A stretch of DNA of 64,000 nt, taken from the NCBI RefSeq assembly GCF_016756395.1, contig NZ_AP018365.1, positions 4,563,001 through 4,627,000 on the forward strand, given 5' to 3'. A model generated the notes under the pieces. It worked only from the letters and a program-made list of their open reading frames with translations, ran no database searches and had not been told where the DNA came from. Below are positions 50,267 through 58,916 of the stretch, one piece after another (the stretch's first letter is position 1; every line of letters starts with the position of its first letter). This DNA is from Streptomyces sp. SN-593 (GTDB taxonomy: Bacteria > Actinomycetota > Actinomycetes > Streptomycetales > Streptomycetaceae). The translations under genes were made by a program, and so were the position numbers.

Positions 50267-51847
50267 ATGAGATTCGGTGCCGTGGCCCTGACCCTCCTGC
50301 TGGCTGCCGCGACGGTCCTCGCGGCCCTCACCGCCTCGGCCTGGTGGTGGCCGGCCGCGGTGCTCCTCGCCCTCCTCGGCCTGCTGGGCGCGTACGACCT
50401 GCTGCAACGGCGCCACTCGGTGCTGCGCAACTACCCCGTGATCGGCCACGCCCGCTTCCTGCGGGAGGGCATCCGCCCGGAGCTCCAGCAGTACTTCGTC
50501 GAGCGCAACTTCGACGGTCGCCCGTTCGACCGCGACACCCGCAGCATCGTCTACGAGCGCGCCAAGGGCACCGACGCCGAGGAACCGTACGGCACCGAGC
50601 GCGACGTCTACCGCGCGGGCCACGAGTTCCTCGTGCCGTCGATGGCCCCCCGGCCGGTGCCCGACGAGGCGCCCCGCGTGCGGATCGGCGGCCCGGACTG
50701 CGCCAAGCCGTACGACATGGCGCTGCTCAACGTGTCCGCCATGAGCTTCGGCTCGCTGTCCACGCAGGCGATCCTGGCCCTGAACAAGGGCGCCGCCGGC
50801 GGCGGCTTCGCGCACGACACCGGTGAGGGCGGGCTGTCGGAATACCACCTGCGGCACGGCGGCGACATCGTCTGGGAGATCGGCACCGGCTACTTCGGCT
50901 GCCGCACCGCCGACGGCGACTTCGACCCCGGGGAGTTCGCGGACAAGGCCGCGCACGACAGCGTCAAGTGCGTCTCGTTGAAGCTGTCCCAGGGTGCCAA
51001 GCCCGGGATCGGCGGGGTACTGCCCGGCGCGAAGGTGAACGCGGAGATCGCCCGGGTACGGGATGTCCCGCAGGGGAGGACCGTCGTCTCGCCGCCGTAC
51101 CACCGGGTGTTCAGCACGCCCCGCGAACTGGTGCGGTTCGTCGCCCGGATGCGGGAGCTGTCGGGCGGAAAGCCGGCGGGCTTCAAGCTGTGCGTCGGCT
51201 CGCGGAGCCAGTTCCTGGCGGTCTGCAAGGCGATGGTCGAGGAGGACACCGCCCCGGACTTCATCATCGTCGACGGCTCCGAGGGCGGCACCGGCGCGGC
51301 GCCGCTGGAGTTCGCCGACCACGTCGGCACGCCGCTCACCGAGGGCCTGATCACCGTGCACAACGCCCTGGTCGGCGCGGGGCTGCGCGACCGGGTGCGG
51401 ATCGGCGCGAGCGGCAAGATCGCCACCGGAAGCGACCTCGTCAAGCGCATGGTCCAGGGCGCGGACTACGGGAACGCCGCGCGCGCCATGATGTTCGCGG
51501 TCGGCTGCATCCAGGCCCAGCGCTGCCACACCAACACCTGCCCGACGGGCGTCACCACCCAGGACCCCCGGCGTGCCCGCGCCCTGGACGTCGGTGACAA
51601 GTCCGCCCGCGTGCAGCGGCTCCAGGAGTCGACGGTCGCCAGCGCGCTCCAGATCATGGCGTCCATGGGCGTCACCGACCCGGCGCAACTGCGCCCGCAC
51701 ATGCTGCGTCGGCGGATCGACCCGTACACGGTCCGTTCCTACGACGAACTCCACGAGTGGCTGTCGCCGGGTCAACTGCTGCTCGACCCGCCCGCCTCGT
51801 GGGCCGCCGACTGGTCCGCCGCCGACCCCGACCGCTTCACGGTCTGA
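50267..51847 (+). CDS. Glutamate-synthase-like FMN/Fe-S flavoprotein with N-terminal membrane helices
   Basis: 526 residues. Two membrane helices at the N-terminus (ALTLLLAAATVLAALTASAW, WWPAAVLLALLGLLGAYDLL) precede the FMN-binding/glutamate synthase central domain (NVSAMSFGSLSTQAILALNK, PDFIIVDGSEGGTGAAPLEF). An Fe-S segment follows (CIQAQRCHTNTCPTGVTTQD, four Cys). The glutaminase and NADPH parts of true GltB/GltD are absent, as in archaeal-type stand-alone flavoproteins of unknown activity. The ATG at 50267 is preferred to the adjacent GTG. It is not in an operon with the pyruvate oxidase, but both are on the same strand. Reaction unknown. Confidence 0.9.
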   Translation: MRFGAVALTLLLAAATVLAALTASAWWWPAAVLLALLGLLGAYDLLQRRHSVLRNYPVIGHARFLREGIRPELQQYFVERNFDGRPFDRDTRSIVYERAKGTDAEEPYGTERDVYRAGHEFLVPSMAPRPVPDEAPRVRIGGPDCAKPYDMALLNVSAMSFGSLSTQAILALNKGAAGGGFAHDTGEGGLSEYHLRHGGDIVWEIGTGYFGCRTADGDFDPGEFADKAAHDSVKCVSLKLSQGAKPGIGGVLPGAKVNAEIARVRDVPQGRTVVSPPYHRVFSTPRELVRFVARMRELSGGKPAGFKLCVGSRSQFLAVCKAMVEEDTAPDFIIVDGSEGGTGAAPLEFADHVGTPLTEGLITVHNALVGAGLRDRVRIGASGKIATGSDLVKRMVQGADYGNAARAMMFAVGCIQAQRCHTNTCPTGVTTQDPRRARALDVGDKSARVQRLQESTVASALQIMASMGVTDPAQLRPHMLRRRIDPYTVRSYDELHEWLSPGQLLLDPPASWAADWSAADPDRFTV

Positions 51848-51894
51848 GACCCGTACGTCCTCGGACCCGTACGTCCTGGGACCCGTACGTCCTG
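51848..51894. repeat. Three 16-bp tandem repeats
   Basis: GACCCGTACGTCCT occurs three times with a 16-base period, starting at 51848, 51864 and 51880, in the gap between the flavoprotein and pyruvate oxidase genes. Each unit carries GTACGT. It may be a protein-binding array for the downstream promoter, or a neutral duplication. Confidence 0.85.
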
Positions 51895-51928
51895 AGATTC
51901 CCACGTCTGTGCCCGAACTGGAGGAACC

Positions 51929-53692
51929 GTGGCCCGTACCGTTGCCCGCGTCATCGTGGACGCCCTGACCGAACTCGGCGTGGGCCAGGTCTTCGGGGTG
52001 GTCGGCGACGCCCTGAACCCGTTGACCGACGCCATCCGCACCTCCGACGGCGTCGAGTGGGTGGGCTGCCGGCACGAGGAGGCGGCGGCGTTCGCCGCGA
52101 GCGCGCAGTCCCAGCTCACCGGGAGCCTCGGGGTCTGCATGGGGACGGTCGGCCCCGGCTCGGTGCACCTGCTCAACGGCCTCTACGACGCCGCCAAGAG
52201 CCGCACGCCCGTGTTGGCCATAGCCGGCCAGGTGCCGCTGCCCGAACTGGGCAGCGACTACTTCCAGGAGGTCGACAACGACGCCCTGTTCAGCGACGTC
52301 GCGGTCTTCCGCGCCACGGTGACCTCCCCGGAGCAGATGCCGCTGCTGCTGGAGACCGCGGTCCGCACCGCACTCGGGCGCAGGGGGGTCGCCGTGCTCT
52401 CCGTCCCCGGGGACATCGGGGAGAGGCAGCTCGACGCGGACCGGCCGGCCAGGTTCTCGCTCACCGCGCCCACGACCCGGCCGGACGGCGACGCGGTCCG
52501 TGCCGCGGCGGCCCTGCTCGACCGGTCCGAGCGCGTCACCCTGCTCGTCGGCCGCGGCGCCCGCGCCGCCCGTGACCAGGTACTTTCCCTCGCCGAGCGG
52601 CTGGCGGCGCCCATGGTCCTGACGCTGAAGGCCAAGGAGGGCTTCGAGGGCGACAACCCCTTCCAGGTCGGCCAGACCGGCCTGATCGGCAACCCCGCCG
52701 CCGCCTCCAGCCTCCAGGAGGCCGACACCCTGCTGCTGCTCGGCACCGACTTCCCCTACCGCGACTGGTACCCCGAGGGCGCGACCGTGGTCCAGGTCGA
52801 CACGGAGCCGACCCACATCGGCCGCCGGGTCCCCGTCGAGATCGGTCTGGTCGGGGATGTCGGGGTGACCGTCCGGGACCTGCTGGCCGAGCTGTCCGCG
52901 ACGCCGCGCGACGGCGGGAAGGGCCGTGACCGAGCGCACCTGGAGAAGGCGGTCGAGCACTTCGCGTCCTGGCGCGAGGGGCAGACCAGGCTGACCGCCC
53001 CCGAGCACGACAAGGGCCTGATCGGCCGGGTCCGTTCGGCGCTGGACAACCGCGAGCACGGCATCCGCCCCGAGGCACTGGCCGCCGCGGTCGACCGGCA
53101 CGCCGCCGAGGACGCGGTCTTCACCTCCGACACGGGCATGGCGACCGTCTGGCTGTCCCGCTTCGTCGAGATGCGCGGCGACCGCCGGCTGCTCGGCTCG
53201 TACAACCTCGGCTCCATGGCCAACGCCATGCCGCACGCGCTGGGCGCGCAGATGCTGGACCGGGACCGCCAGGTGGTGGCGTTCTGCGGCGACGGCGGCC
53301 TGAGCATGCTGCTCGGCGACCTGATGACCCTCAAGACGTACGACCTGCCGGTCACGCTGGTCGTCTTCGACAACCGCCGGCTGGGCATGGTCAAACTGGA
53401 GCAGGAGCAGTCGGGCCTCCCGGAGTTCGGCACGGTGCTGGACAACCCCGACTTCGCCGCCGTCGCGACGGCCCTCGGCCTCACCGGCATCCGCGTCACC
53501 GACCCCGCCGCACTCGACGACGCCGTCCGCACCGCGCTGGCGACCCCGGGCCCTGTCCTCCTCGACGTCCTCACCAACCCCGACGAGATCGCGGTCCCCG
53601 CCAAGCCCACGGTCCAACAGGGCTGGGGGTTCGCCGTGGCCAAGATGAAGGAGATCGTCCGGAGCCACGGTGACGACTCGGCGGCGGGTTGA
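51929..53692 (+). CDS. poxB: Thiamine-diphosphate-dependent pyruvate oxidase/dehydrogenase (quinone)
   Basis: 587 residues from GTG with GGAGGAACC upstream. The three ThDP domains are in order: the Glu-containing start ALTELGVGQVFGVVGDALNP with CRHEEAAAFAASAQ (catalytic Glu), the central FAD/regulatory domain, and the C-terminal ThDP motif FCGDGGLSMLLGDLMTLKTY, ending in VFDNRRLG. Length and the lack of acetolactate synthase partners favour a PoxB-type enzyme that oxidises pyruvate to acetate and CO2, passing electrons to the quinone pool. The C-terminal AVAKMKEIVRSHG could be the membrane-binding amphipathic tail. Acetolactate synthase or another ThDP enzyme is the alternative. Confidence 0.9.
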   Translation: MARTVARVIVDALTELGVGQVFGVVGDALNPLTDAIRTSDGVEWVGCRHEEAAAFAASAQSQLTGSLGVCMGTVGPGSVHLLNGLYDAAKSRTPVLAIAGQVPLPELGSDYFQEVDNDALFSDVAVFRATVTSPEQMPLLLETAVRTALGRRGVAVLSVPGDIGERQLDADRPARFSLTAPTTRPDGDAVRAAAALLDRSERVTLLVGRGARAARDQVLSLAERLAAPMVLTLKAKEGFEGDNPFQVGQTGLIGNPAAASSLQEADTLLLLGTDFPYRDWYPEGATVVQVDTEPTHIGRRVPVEIGLVGDVGVTVRDLLAELSATPRDGGKGRDRAHLEKAVEHFASWREGQTRLTAPEHDKGLIGRVRSALDNREHGIRPEALAAAVDRHAAEDAVFTSDTGMATVWLSRFVEMRGDRRLLGSYNLGSMANAMPHALGAQMLDRDRQVVAFCGDGGLSMLLGDLMTLKTYDLPVTLVVFDNRRLGMVKLEQEQSGLPEFGTVLDNPDFAAVATALGLTGIRVTDPAALDDAVRTALATPGPVLLDVLTNPDEIAVPAKPTVQQGWGFAVAKMKEIVRSHGDDSAAG

Positions 53693-53720
53693 GCGAACCG
53701 ACTTTCGCCCGCGGCTCGTT

Positions 53721-53755
53721 GCTTGCCGCTTGCCGCTTGCCGCCTGCTGCCCGCC
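53721..53755. repeat. Degenerate GCTTGCC heptanucleotide repeats
   Basis: Three exact GCTTGCC units (53721-53741) followed by GCCTGCT and GCCCGCC lie between the pyruvate oxidase stop and the membrane-protein gene. A seven-base unit shifts any reading frame, which suggests that this stretch is not coding. Confidence 0.8.
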
Positions 53756-53871
53756 GGCTTCCGTGCGCCGCCCGCCGCCTGGGGTGCAGGCGGGGGTGGA
53801 GACGCGATGTCCACCCGGGTTCCACCCGTGGGTTGAGGGAACGAGGGCCGCCGGAGCGGATGCTCGATGCC

Positions 53872-54420
53872 ATGACCACCACCGACTGGATCATCGACAT
53901 CGTCCTCGTGCTCATCGTCTTCCGCCAGATGCGCGAGGAGCGGCTGACCGCGCGGACCGTGCTGCTGCCGCTGGCCATCATCGGCTGGGCGGCGGTCAAC
54001 TACCTGCACCCCGTCCCCACCGCCGGCAACGACCTGCTGCTGGCGGGCCTGTTCGCCGCCGCGGGCGTCGTCTTCGGCCTCTTCGGCGGCCTGCTCACCC
54101 GCGTCCGGCTCGCCGACGGCCAGGTACGGGTCCGCGCCTCCGTCGGCGCGGCCGCCCTGTGGGTGGCCAGCATGGGCTTCCGCCTCGGCTTCGCCGTGTG
54201 GTCCTCGCACGCCTCCGGCGCCGCCCACGTCGCCCACTTCTCCTCCGCCCACGACATCACCAGCGCCCAGGCATGGGTCGTGGCCCTCATCCTGATGGCC
54301 TTCGGCGAGGTCGTGGTCCGGCTGGGCACCATCGTCCTCCGCGGACAGCGCCTGCTCGCCCGCGCCCGCCGGGAGGAAACCGCCCCGGCACCGCAGGCCC
54401 AGCCCGGAGCGTACGTCTGA
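53872..54420 (+). CDS. Four- to five-helix membrane protein of unknown function
   Basis: 182 residues. Hydrophobic segments include WIIDIVLVLIVF, TVLLPLAIIGWAAVNYLHPV, DLLLAGLFAAAGVVFGLFGG, ALWVASMGFRLGFAVWSSHA and AQAWVVALILMAFGEVVVRL, so four or five TM helices are likely. A His-containing outside loop (SGAAHVAHFSSAHDITSA) and a basic tail (GQRLLARARREE) complete it. It resembles streptomycete membrane proteins without an assigned role. An in-frame ATG at 53860 is near GGAG; I kept 53872. It is followed by a relic toxin-antitoxin pair in the other direction. Confidence 0.75.
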   Translation: MTTTDWIIDIVLVLIVFRQMREERLTARTVLLPLAIIGWAAVNYLHPVPTAGNDLLLAGLFAAAGVVFGLFGGLLTRVRLADGQVRVRASVGAAALWVASMGFRLGFAVWSSHASGAAHVAHFSSAHDITSAQAWVVALILMAFGEVVVRLGTIVLRGQRLLARARREETAPAPQAQPGAYV

Positions 54421-54530
54421 CCGACGCGGCGGACGCCTGCCCCCAAGGCGCCGTACGACGACCTGCGGCAGGTCCCGACCTGCCGCACCCGCCGTTCACC
54501 CGCCGTGCAGCGAAAGCCCCACCTCGCCGC

Positions 54531-54955
54531 CTACCGGTCGTGGAGGACGGCGGGCCGGGTGACGGGCACGACGGCGAGAAGGCCGTCGAGCCCCGTGTAG
54601 TCGTCGGGGGTGGTGGTGAAGAGGGGGAGTTCCTCGGTGATGGCGATGGCGGCGATCATGAGGTCGGCGACCCGGCGACCCGGCGACCCGGCGACCTGGT
54701 GACCCGGCGGCGCGGTTTGCGTCCGGCGCCGATCACGGCGGCGCAGACCCTTCCGTAGATGCGGGCGGCCTCGGTGTCGAAGGGGATGGGGTCGAACTCG
54801 TTTTCGGCCCTTTGGAGGATGTCGAGGCGCCGACCGCGTTCGGCCAGGGTGATGGCGGTGATCGCGACCTCGGCGGGGAGCTCCGCGGGGTCGATCCACT
54901 TGCACAGGACGACGATGCCGGTGGCGAGCAGGCCCTGGGCGTACTCAGCGGGCAC
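54531..54955 (-). pseudogene. Frameshifted VapC-type PIN toxin gene
   Basis: The start half reads LLATGIVVLCKWIDPAELPA, AITAITLAERGRRLDILQRA and FDPIPFDTEAARIYGRVCAA, ending GAGRKPRRR. The end half, in another frame, reads VADLMIAAIAITEELPLFTT, DDYTGLDGLLAVVPV. Together they make a PIN toxin. Three defects are seen relative to the intact copy at 62219: the first catalytic Asp (LLDT) is Ala (LLAT); about 14 residues are missing after TLAE; and five GGCGACCC-type units of eight bases at 54666-54705 put the C-terminal Asp half out of frame. A GTG at 54955 overlaps the antitoxin remnant by 11 bases. Confidence 0.75.
54666..54705. repeat. Five octanucleotide repeats breaking the toxin frame
   Basis: Units: GGCGACCC three times, GGCGACCT, GGTGACCC. 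The protein before and after fits with one unit (GGTCGCCGACCTC gives VADL); four extra units add 32 bases and shift the frame by two. Copy numbers of 1, 4 or 7 would restore it, so gain or loss of a unit by slippage could switch the frame. A tract of eight-base units is well suited to this. Confidence 0.85.
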
Positions 54956-55103
54956 AGGGGTCGTCCGTCCCCTGCTCGGCGGTGGCGTCCTGGTCGGCCC
55001 GGAAGGCTTCGAGGGAGACACCCGACGCTGTGCGGGACATCGCGGCGAACTCCTTGGACCGGCTGCGCAGGTCACGCTGCGTGATCTCGGGTTGTGCCGG
55101 CAC
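54945..55103 (-). pseudogene. Remnant of a Phd/YefM-type antitoxin gene
   Basis: 52 residues: VPAQPEITQRDLRSRSKEFA, AMSRTASGVSLEAFRADQDA, TAEQGTDDPCAR. The start ITQRDLRSRS matches the Phd DNA-binding beginning ITQREFRNRS of the intact antitoxin at 62616. The AFRADQD tail matches the toxin-binding end of this antitoxin class. The central 35-40 residues (dimer core, ETYLITRNGTEVAELRPL in the intact copy) are missing. The gene overlaps the toxin GTG by 11 bases, the same order and overlap as in the intact module. Confidence 0.65.
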
Positions 55104-55195
55104 GAGCCGCACCGTAGCACCCGGTAGCACCACGTGCCGCGCATGGGGGCCGTCGGGCTTCTCCGTCGGGTGAGTGGAGGCCGATGGAGAGGGGT

Positions 55196-55218
55196 AATGA
55201 TAGTTTCTGGGTATCATT
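55196..55218 (+). promoter_or_regulatory. Palindromic operator overlapping the Fic promoter
   Basis: AATGATA (55196-55202), GTTTCTGGG, TATCATT (55212-55218) form a perfect 7-base inverted repeat. TATCAT (55212-55217) stands six bases before the Fic ATG at 55224 and can serve as a -10 for a leaderless transcript, so a bound protein would repress it. Confidence 0.55.
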
Positions 55219-55223
55219 GCCTC

Positions 55224-56369
55224 ATGTTGTATGCGACACCACGCCTGACCCCCGTCGACGAGACGGTTCTCGGAGAGATCACCGCCATGCACTCCGAACT
55301 GAGTCATGCGGTGCGCCAGGCACCTGCGAAGTGGACCCAGGACCTACGTCGCGCTCTGACGGCCTCGGCGATCGCCGCATCCAACACCATCGAAGGCTTC
55401 CAGGTCGATGCGCGTGATGTCGCCGACCTCATGGATGGTGAGCGGGAGGGCATCAACGCCAGCGAAGTCGACAAGGCGGAGACCCTCGCCTACCAGCAGA
55501 TGATGACCTATCTCCAGTCCCTGTACGACGTGGAGGACTTCTCCTACAGCAAGGGACTCCTCAACGCTCTGCACTGGATGCTGCAGGGACACCACCACAC
55601 CCGCGACAGGCCGGCGGGTCAGTGGCGTCGCAAACCCATCTTCATCAGTGCCGCAGGTGATCCACTCAGTGTCGAGTACGAGGGCCCCGGCGACGAGCGA
55701 CTGCCGGTTCTCACCGGCGAGCTGGTCGACTGGCTCAACGAAGGCGACCTTGACGCGCACCCTCTGATCAGAGCCGCCATGGCGCACCTCAACCTGGTGA
55801 AGATCCATCCGTGGGTCGACGGCAACGGTCGGATGTCCCGCAGCCTTCAAACGCTCGTCATCGCCCGGCAGCGAGTGCTCGCACCGGAGTTCTCCTCCGT
55901 CGAGGAATGGCTCGGCATGCCCGGTAACACCTGGGACTACTACAGGGTGCTCCGCGAAGTCGGCGGTCCCGTCTACTCCCCGGAACGCGGCACGGGGCCG
56001 TGGATCTCCTTCAGCCTGCGCGCCCACCACGAGCAGGCGCAGCGCGTGCGGCACCGTGTGGAGCGTTCCACCGACGTCTGGCTCCTGCTCGACGAGCACG
56101 CCGCGGGCCTCGGCGTCAGCGATCGCCAGGTGGCGGCCCTGCACGAAGTGGCCATAGCCGGACGCGTGCGCCGTTCCCGCTATGAGAAGAGCGAGGGGCT
56201 GAACTCGCAGCAGGCCACGAGGGACATGCAGGCCCTCGTCAGGTCGGGCGTCCTTGCCGCCGTCGGCCAGACCAAAGGCCGTCACTACGTGGCCGGTGAC
56301 CGCTTCCCGCGGACCGTTCTCGAAGCCGCGCAGCGCCGCCATGTGATACGCAATCCGTACGCTTCCTAG
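55224..56369 (+). CDS. Fic-domain protein (AMPylase-type) with built-in inhibitory motif
   Basis: 381 residues. The Fic motif HPWVDGNGRMSR (His195) is near-canonical HPFx(D/E)GNGR, so transfer of AMP (or another nucleotide part) to a protein hydroxyl is expected. The inhibitory helix motif SNTIEG (about residue 58) is in the same chain (class II Fic), so activity is held back until relieved. The C-terminal winged helix (LSDRQVAALHEV-like, GLNSQQATRDMQALVRSGVL) can bind DNA. Hence it may repress its own palindromic promoter. An alternative ATG at 55197 has GGAGAGGGG before it but overlaps the palindrome. It lies next to a relic toxin module, which suggests a conflict-type region. Confidence 0.92.
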   Translation: MLYATPRLTPVDETVLGEITAMHSELSHAVRQAPAKWTQDLRRALTASAIAASNTIEGFQVDARDVADLMDGEREGINASEVDKAETLAYQQMMTYLQSLYDVEDFSYSKGLLNALHWMLQGHHHTRDRPAGQWRRKPIFISAAGDPLSVEYEGPGDERLPVLTGELVDWLNEGDLDAHPLIRAAMAHLNLVKIHPWVDGNGRMSRSLQTLVIARQRVLAPEFSSVEEWLGMPGNTWDYYRVLREVGGPVYSPERGTGPWISFSLRAHHEQAQRVRHRVERSTDVWLLLDEHAAGLGVSDRQVAALHEVAIAGRVRRSRYEKSEGLNSQQATRDMQALVRSGVLAAVGQTKGRHYVAGDRFPRTVLEAAQRRHVIRNPYAS

Positions 56370-56461
56370 CCGCCCGCGGAGTGTGCTCCACTCGAAGTTG
56401 CCGCGCGGGGGCTGCGATGCGGTGCGCCGGTCCGGGAGCCCGTGGCACTGGGAGGGATCAC

Positions 56462-57184
56462 GTGACAGCCGATATGGAGCTGCCCCAACGGCTTGAGGCG
56501 CTCATGGATCACCTGGCGCCGGAGGAGACCGTTCGGCTCGGGGGCCCGCTTCTGGGCCTTGAGCCGGCGCGGCAGCGCTGGGAACTCGTGGAGGGCAACC
56601 GGCTCGCGCTGAGCCGGGTGCTGCGCCGAGATCTGCACCTCGTGCGCCGTCACCGAGCCGAACTTCTCGCGCTTCTTCCGCTGGATGGCAATGTGACCAA
56701 CCAGTTGGTCTTCCCGCTCGTCACGGCACTGGGACGGCGGCCGGTCCTGCGGTACATCATCGACGCCGTCGGCCAAGGGGGGTGGCCTCAACGGGCGAAC
56801 GCCTCGAAAGCGGCCTACTGGGTCCCGAAAGGGCCGAGTGTCCCTGGATGGGAGGAGTTGTTCGTCTCGGTGAGGGACGGCGTCATGTCGGTAGCTGACG
56901 CGAGGGCGAAGCTGCGACGCCTCCGGGCGCAGCCCGAGCAGACGGACAACGACGCTGTCGCCGACCTGTGGCCCGAGCTCTGGCTGGCGTCCATGAGGGC
57001 CTTCGTCGACTGCGACGACGACGGCCTGCGCCGACGGTTGCACACCGCCTTTCCCCTGGCCGCCGCTCACTACCCACCCGAGGCCGCGCCGCTGCGCGAA
57101 GAAGCCGAACGTATCGCGCTGGCACAGCCGGAACGGTTCGGTCGGCTGCTCGACGGGTCCACGGGTTACGGGCTGGCGATCTGA
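56462..57184 (+). CDS. Hypothetical protein, helical, of unknown function
   Basis: 240 residues from GTG with a strong GGGAGGGATCAC. The sequence is mostly helical (LPQRLEALMDHLAPEETVRL, LSRVLRRDLHLVRRHRAELL, VFPLVTALGRRPVLRYIIDA, LWPELWLASMRAFVDCDDDG), with an Arg-rich first half and no signal peptide or membrane segment. I do not recognise a family. It follows the Fic gene by 92 bases on the same strand, so it may be co-transcribed and could be a partner or unrelated. A short relation to DUF-type proteins cannot be excluded. Confidence 0.75.
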   Translation: MTADMELPQRLEALMDHLAPEETVRLGGPLLGLEPARQRWELVEGNRLALSRVLRRDLHLVRRHRAELLALLPLDGNVTNQLVFPLVTALGRRPVLRYIIDAVGQGGWPQRANASKAAYWVPKGPSVPGWEELFVSVRDGVMSVADARAKLRRLRAQPEQTDNDAVADLWPELWLASMRAFVDCDDDGLRRRLHTAFPLAAAHYPPEAAPLREEAERIALAQPERFGRLLDGSTGYGLAI

Positions 57185-57276
57185 CCGGCCAGGAGCGGCT
57201 GCTCGCCCCGTGCTCCGTCCGACCTCATCGGCTGGACCACTCCCGCCCGGCTGTGCAGCGCGGCGCCGGGCATGTC

Positions 57277-57304
57277 GCCGGGGCCGGGGCCGGGGCCGGG
57301 GCCG
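57277..57304. repeat. GCCGGG hexanucleotide repeats
   Basis: Four and a half GCCGGG units in the 283-base gap between the two hypothetical genes. The rest of the gap is GC-rich without a recognised site, apart from AAGGGAG before the GTG at 57468. Confidence 0.8.
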
Positions 57305-57467
57305 TCCGTTCGGGCTCGGCCGGGCGCCGGGCCGGCCCGAACCGACCGTGCCGGCCGATCGTGGAACCGACGCACCGGGGCTGCGGCTTACGCGGTCCGC
57401 GCCCGCGGTCCGGGGACGCTGGACGCGACAACGTGTCCCGCCCCCCCACACCAAGGGAGACCCTGCT

Positions 57468-58916
57468 GTGCCCGACACCTCCGGAACCCCTGGCGCCCCC
57501 GGCACCCGCGACACCTCCGGCACCCCCGCTCCGTCCGCCCCGTCCGGCATGTCCGGTAACCCCCTCCGCCTCTCCGGGCAGGAGCGCGCCGCGATCGGCG
57601 CCCTGCTGCGCTTCCCCCTGGTCGCAGCGGTCAACGGCCGCCGCTCGCGCCGCTTCCCGGTCGGAGGCAGCATCCCGGCGGGCGAACTGGCCTTCACCAG
57701 CAGCAGGCCGGTGCAGCCGCTCAGCGAGGTGGAGCGGGCCCTCGTCCTGGCCGTCGTCACGGGCGTGACCGGATGGAACTTCGGGATCTCCCACCACCCC
57801 GGCTACGCGCCGGCCCTCCCCAACTACCCCGGCTCGGCCGGCGGCCGCACCTTCCCCTCCGCCGCGGGCTTCCACACCACCGAGTTCTTCTTCACGGACG
57901 ACTCCGGCACCTACTTCCTCTCCAGCCGTGACGCGGCGCCCGCCGGCGAGGTCCCGGTCGGTGCGGCGCCGGTCGAGGGATCGGCCGAGGGACCGGACGA
58001 CGGACCGGACGACGGACCGTACGGCGCCGAAGGCGACCGGCTCGACGTGGACCGGTGGTTGAACGCCACCACGGCCCGCTACCGCAGGCTCTCGCCCGAA
58101 CGGCTGTGGCTGCCACGCGAGGAGCCCTACGTCGAGGGGCACAACACCTGGATCGCCAACCACCCCGGCTCGCTGCTGGTCATCCCCGTCGCGGACCTCG
58201 CCCAGCACCTCATCGCCAACCTCGCGTTCTTCCTGCAGAACGGCTACGGCGTGTACGACGACGTCAACGGGCGGCCGCTCCCCGGCGCGGACGACCCGTC
58301 GCTGCGCCATGCCGGGGACCCCGTACCGCTCTCCTTCGTGGAGCAGTACACCCTGGCCGAGGCCAGCGCGGAGCTCATCACCGGCGTCTACAACGGCCAC
58401 CTGCTGCTCGGTGCCCTCGGCCTCGGCGGCTGGACCTTCGACGGGATCGACCGCCTCTCGGTGCTCGGCGCGTCCGGCGACCCGGCCGTCCCCGGACTGG
58501 GCTTCCACGTCGAGCACGACGACAGGTGGGCCCTGCCCAACCCGACGGGCCTGGCCGGCGTCTTCGAGACCTTGGCGCGCCCCCACGTCCGGGACGCCGC
58601 CGAGGCGGTGCAACGCTTCACCGAGCGGAAGTTCGGCCCCGGCGGCCCGTTCCACCCCGACACACCCGGCCCGTGGCGCGACACCCGCCGCGTACGCTCC
58701 TCGGCGGCCCCGTACGACGCACGCTTCGTCCGCCTCCTGACCGCCGAGGTGCGCTACATCGACGAGACCTTCGGCAAGCTGCCGGGCACCGTCCCCACCG
58801 TGCACATCCTCAACTACCTCCAGGCCCAGCACCTCGACGTGGACTTCTACGACCACCACTTCACCCCCGGCGCCTACCTTCCGACCCACCGCGACCACCA
58901 GACCACCTGGCACTGA
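57468..58916 (+). CDS. Conserved-looking hypothetical protein, nitroreductase-like N-terminal section
   Basis: 482 residues from GTG with AAGGGAG upstream. After a Thr/Gly/Pro-rich head (TSGTPGAPGTRDTSGTPAPS), the segment FPLVAAVNGRRSRRFPVGGS with PLSEVERALVLAVVTGVTGW recalls the RRSxRxF start of nitroreductase-fold proteins. A ring of conserved-looking residues follows (GWNFGISHHPGY, FPSAAGFHTTEFFFTDDSGT). An acidic repeat (GPDDGPDDGPYG), WIANHPGSLLVIPVADLAQH and HILNYLQAQHLDVDFYDHHF are also present. There is no signal peptide. The similarity to nitroreductases is partial and unproven; the true family is unknown to me. Function unknown. Confidence 0.7.
   Translation: MPDTSGTPGAPGTRDTSGTPAPSAPSGMSGNPLRLSGQERAAIGALLRFPLVAAVNGRRSRRFPVGGSIPAGELAFTSSRPVQPLSEVERALVLAVVTGVTGWNFGISHHPGYAPALPNYPGSAGGRTFPSAAGFHTTEFFFTDDSGTYFLSSRDAAPAGEVPVGAAPVEGSAEGPDDGPDDGPYGAEGDRLDVDRWLNATTARYRRLSPERLWLPREEPYVEGHNTWIANHPGSLLVIPVADLAQHLIANLAFFLQNGYGVYDDVNGRPLPGADDPSLRHAGDPVPLSFVEQYTLAEASAELITGVYNGHLLLGALGLGGWTFDGIDRLSVLGASGDPAVPGLGFHVEHDDRWALPNPTGLAGVFETLARPHVRDAAEAVQRFTERKFGPGGPFHPDTPGPWRDTRRVRSSAAPYDARFVRLLTAEVRYIDETFGKLPGTVPTVHILNYLQAQHLDVDFYDHHFTPGAYLPTHRDHQTTWH

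Noticed and set aside
47651..53668. A minus-strand open frame of more than 2000 codons spanning mcrB and the genes to its right
   Set aside because: Only the mcrB part has family signatures; the rest is the complement of the flavoprotein and pyruvate oxidase genes, which have clear motifs and ribosome binding sites.
54531..55103. An active toxin-antitoxin module
   Set aside because: Loss of the first catalytic Asp, a frameshifting repeat and an internal deletion in the antitoxin make a working module unlikely in this sequence.
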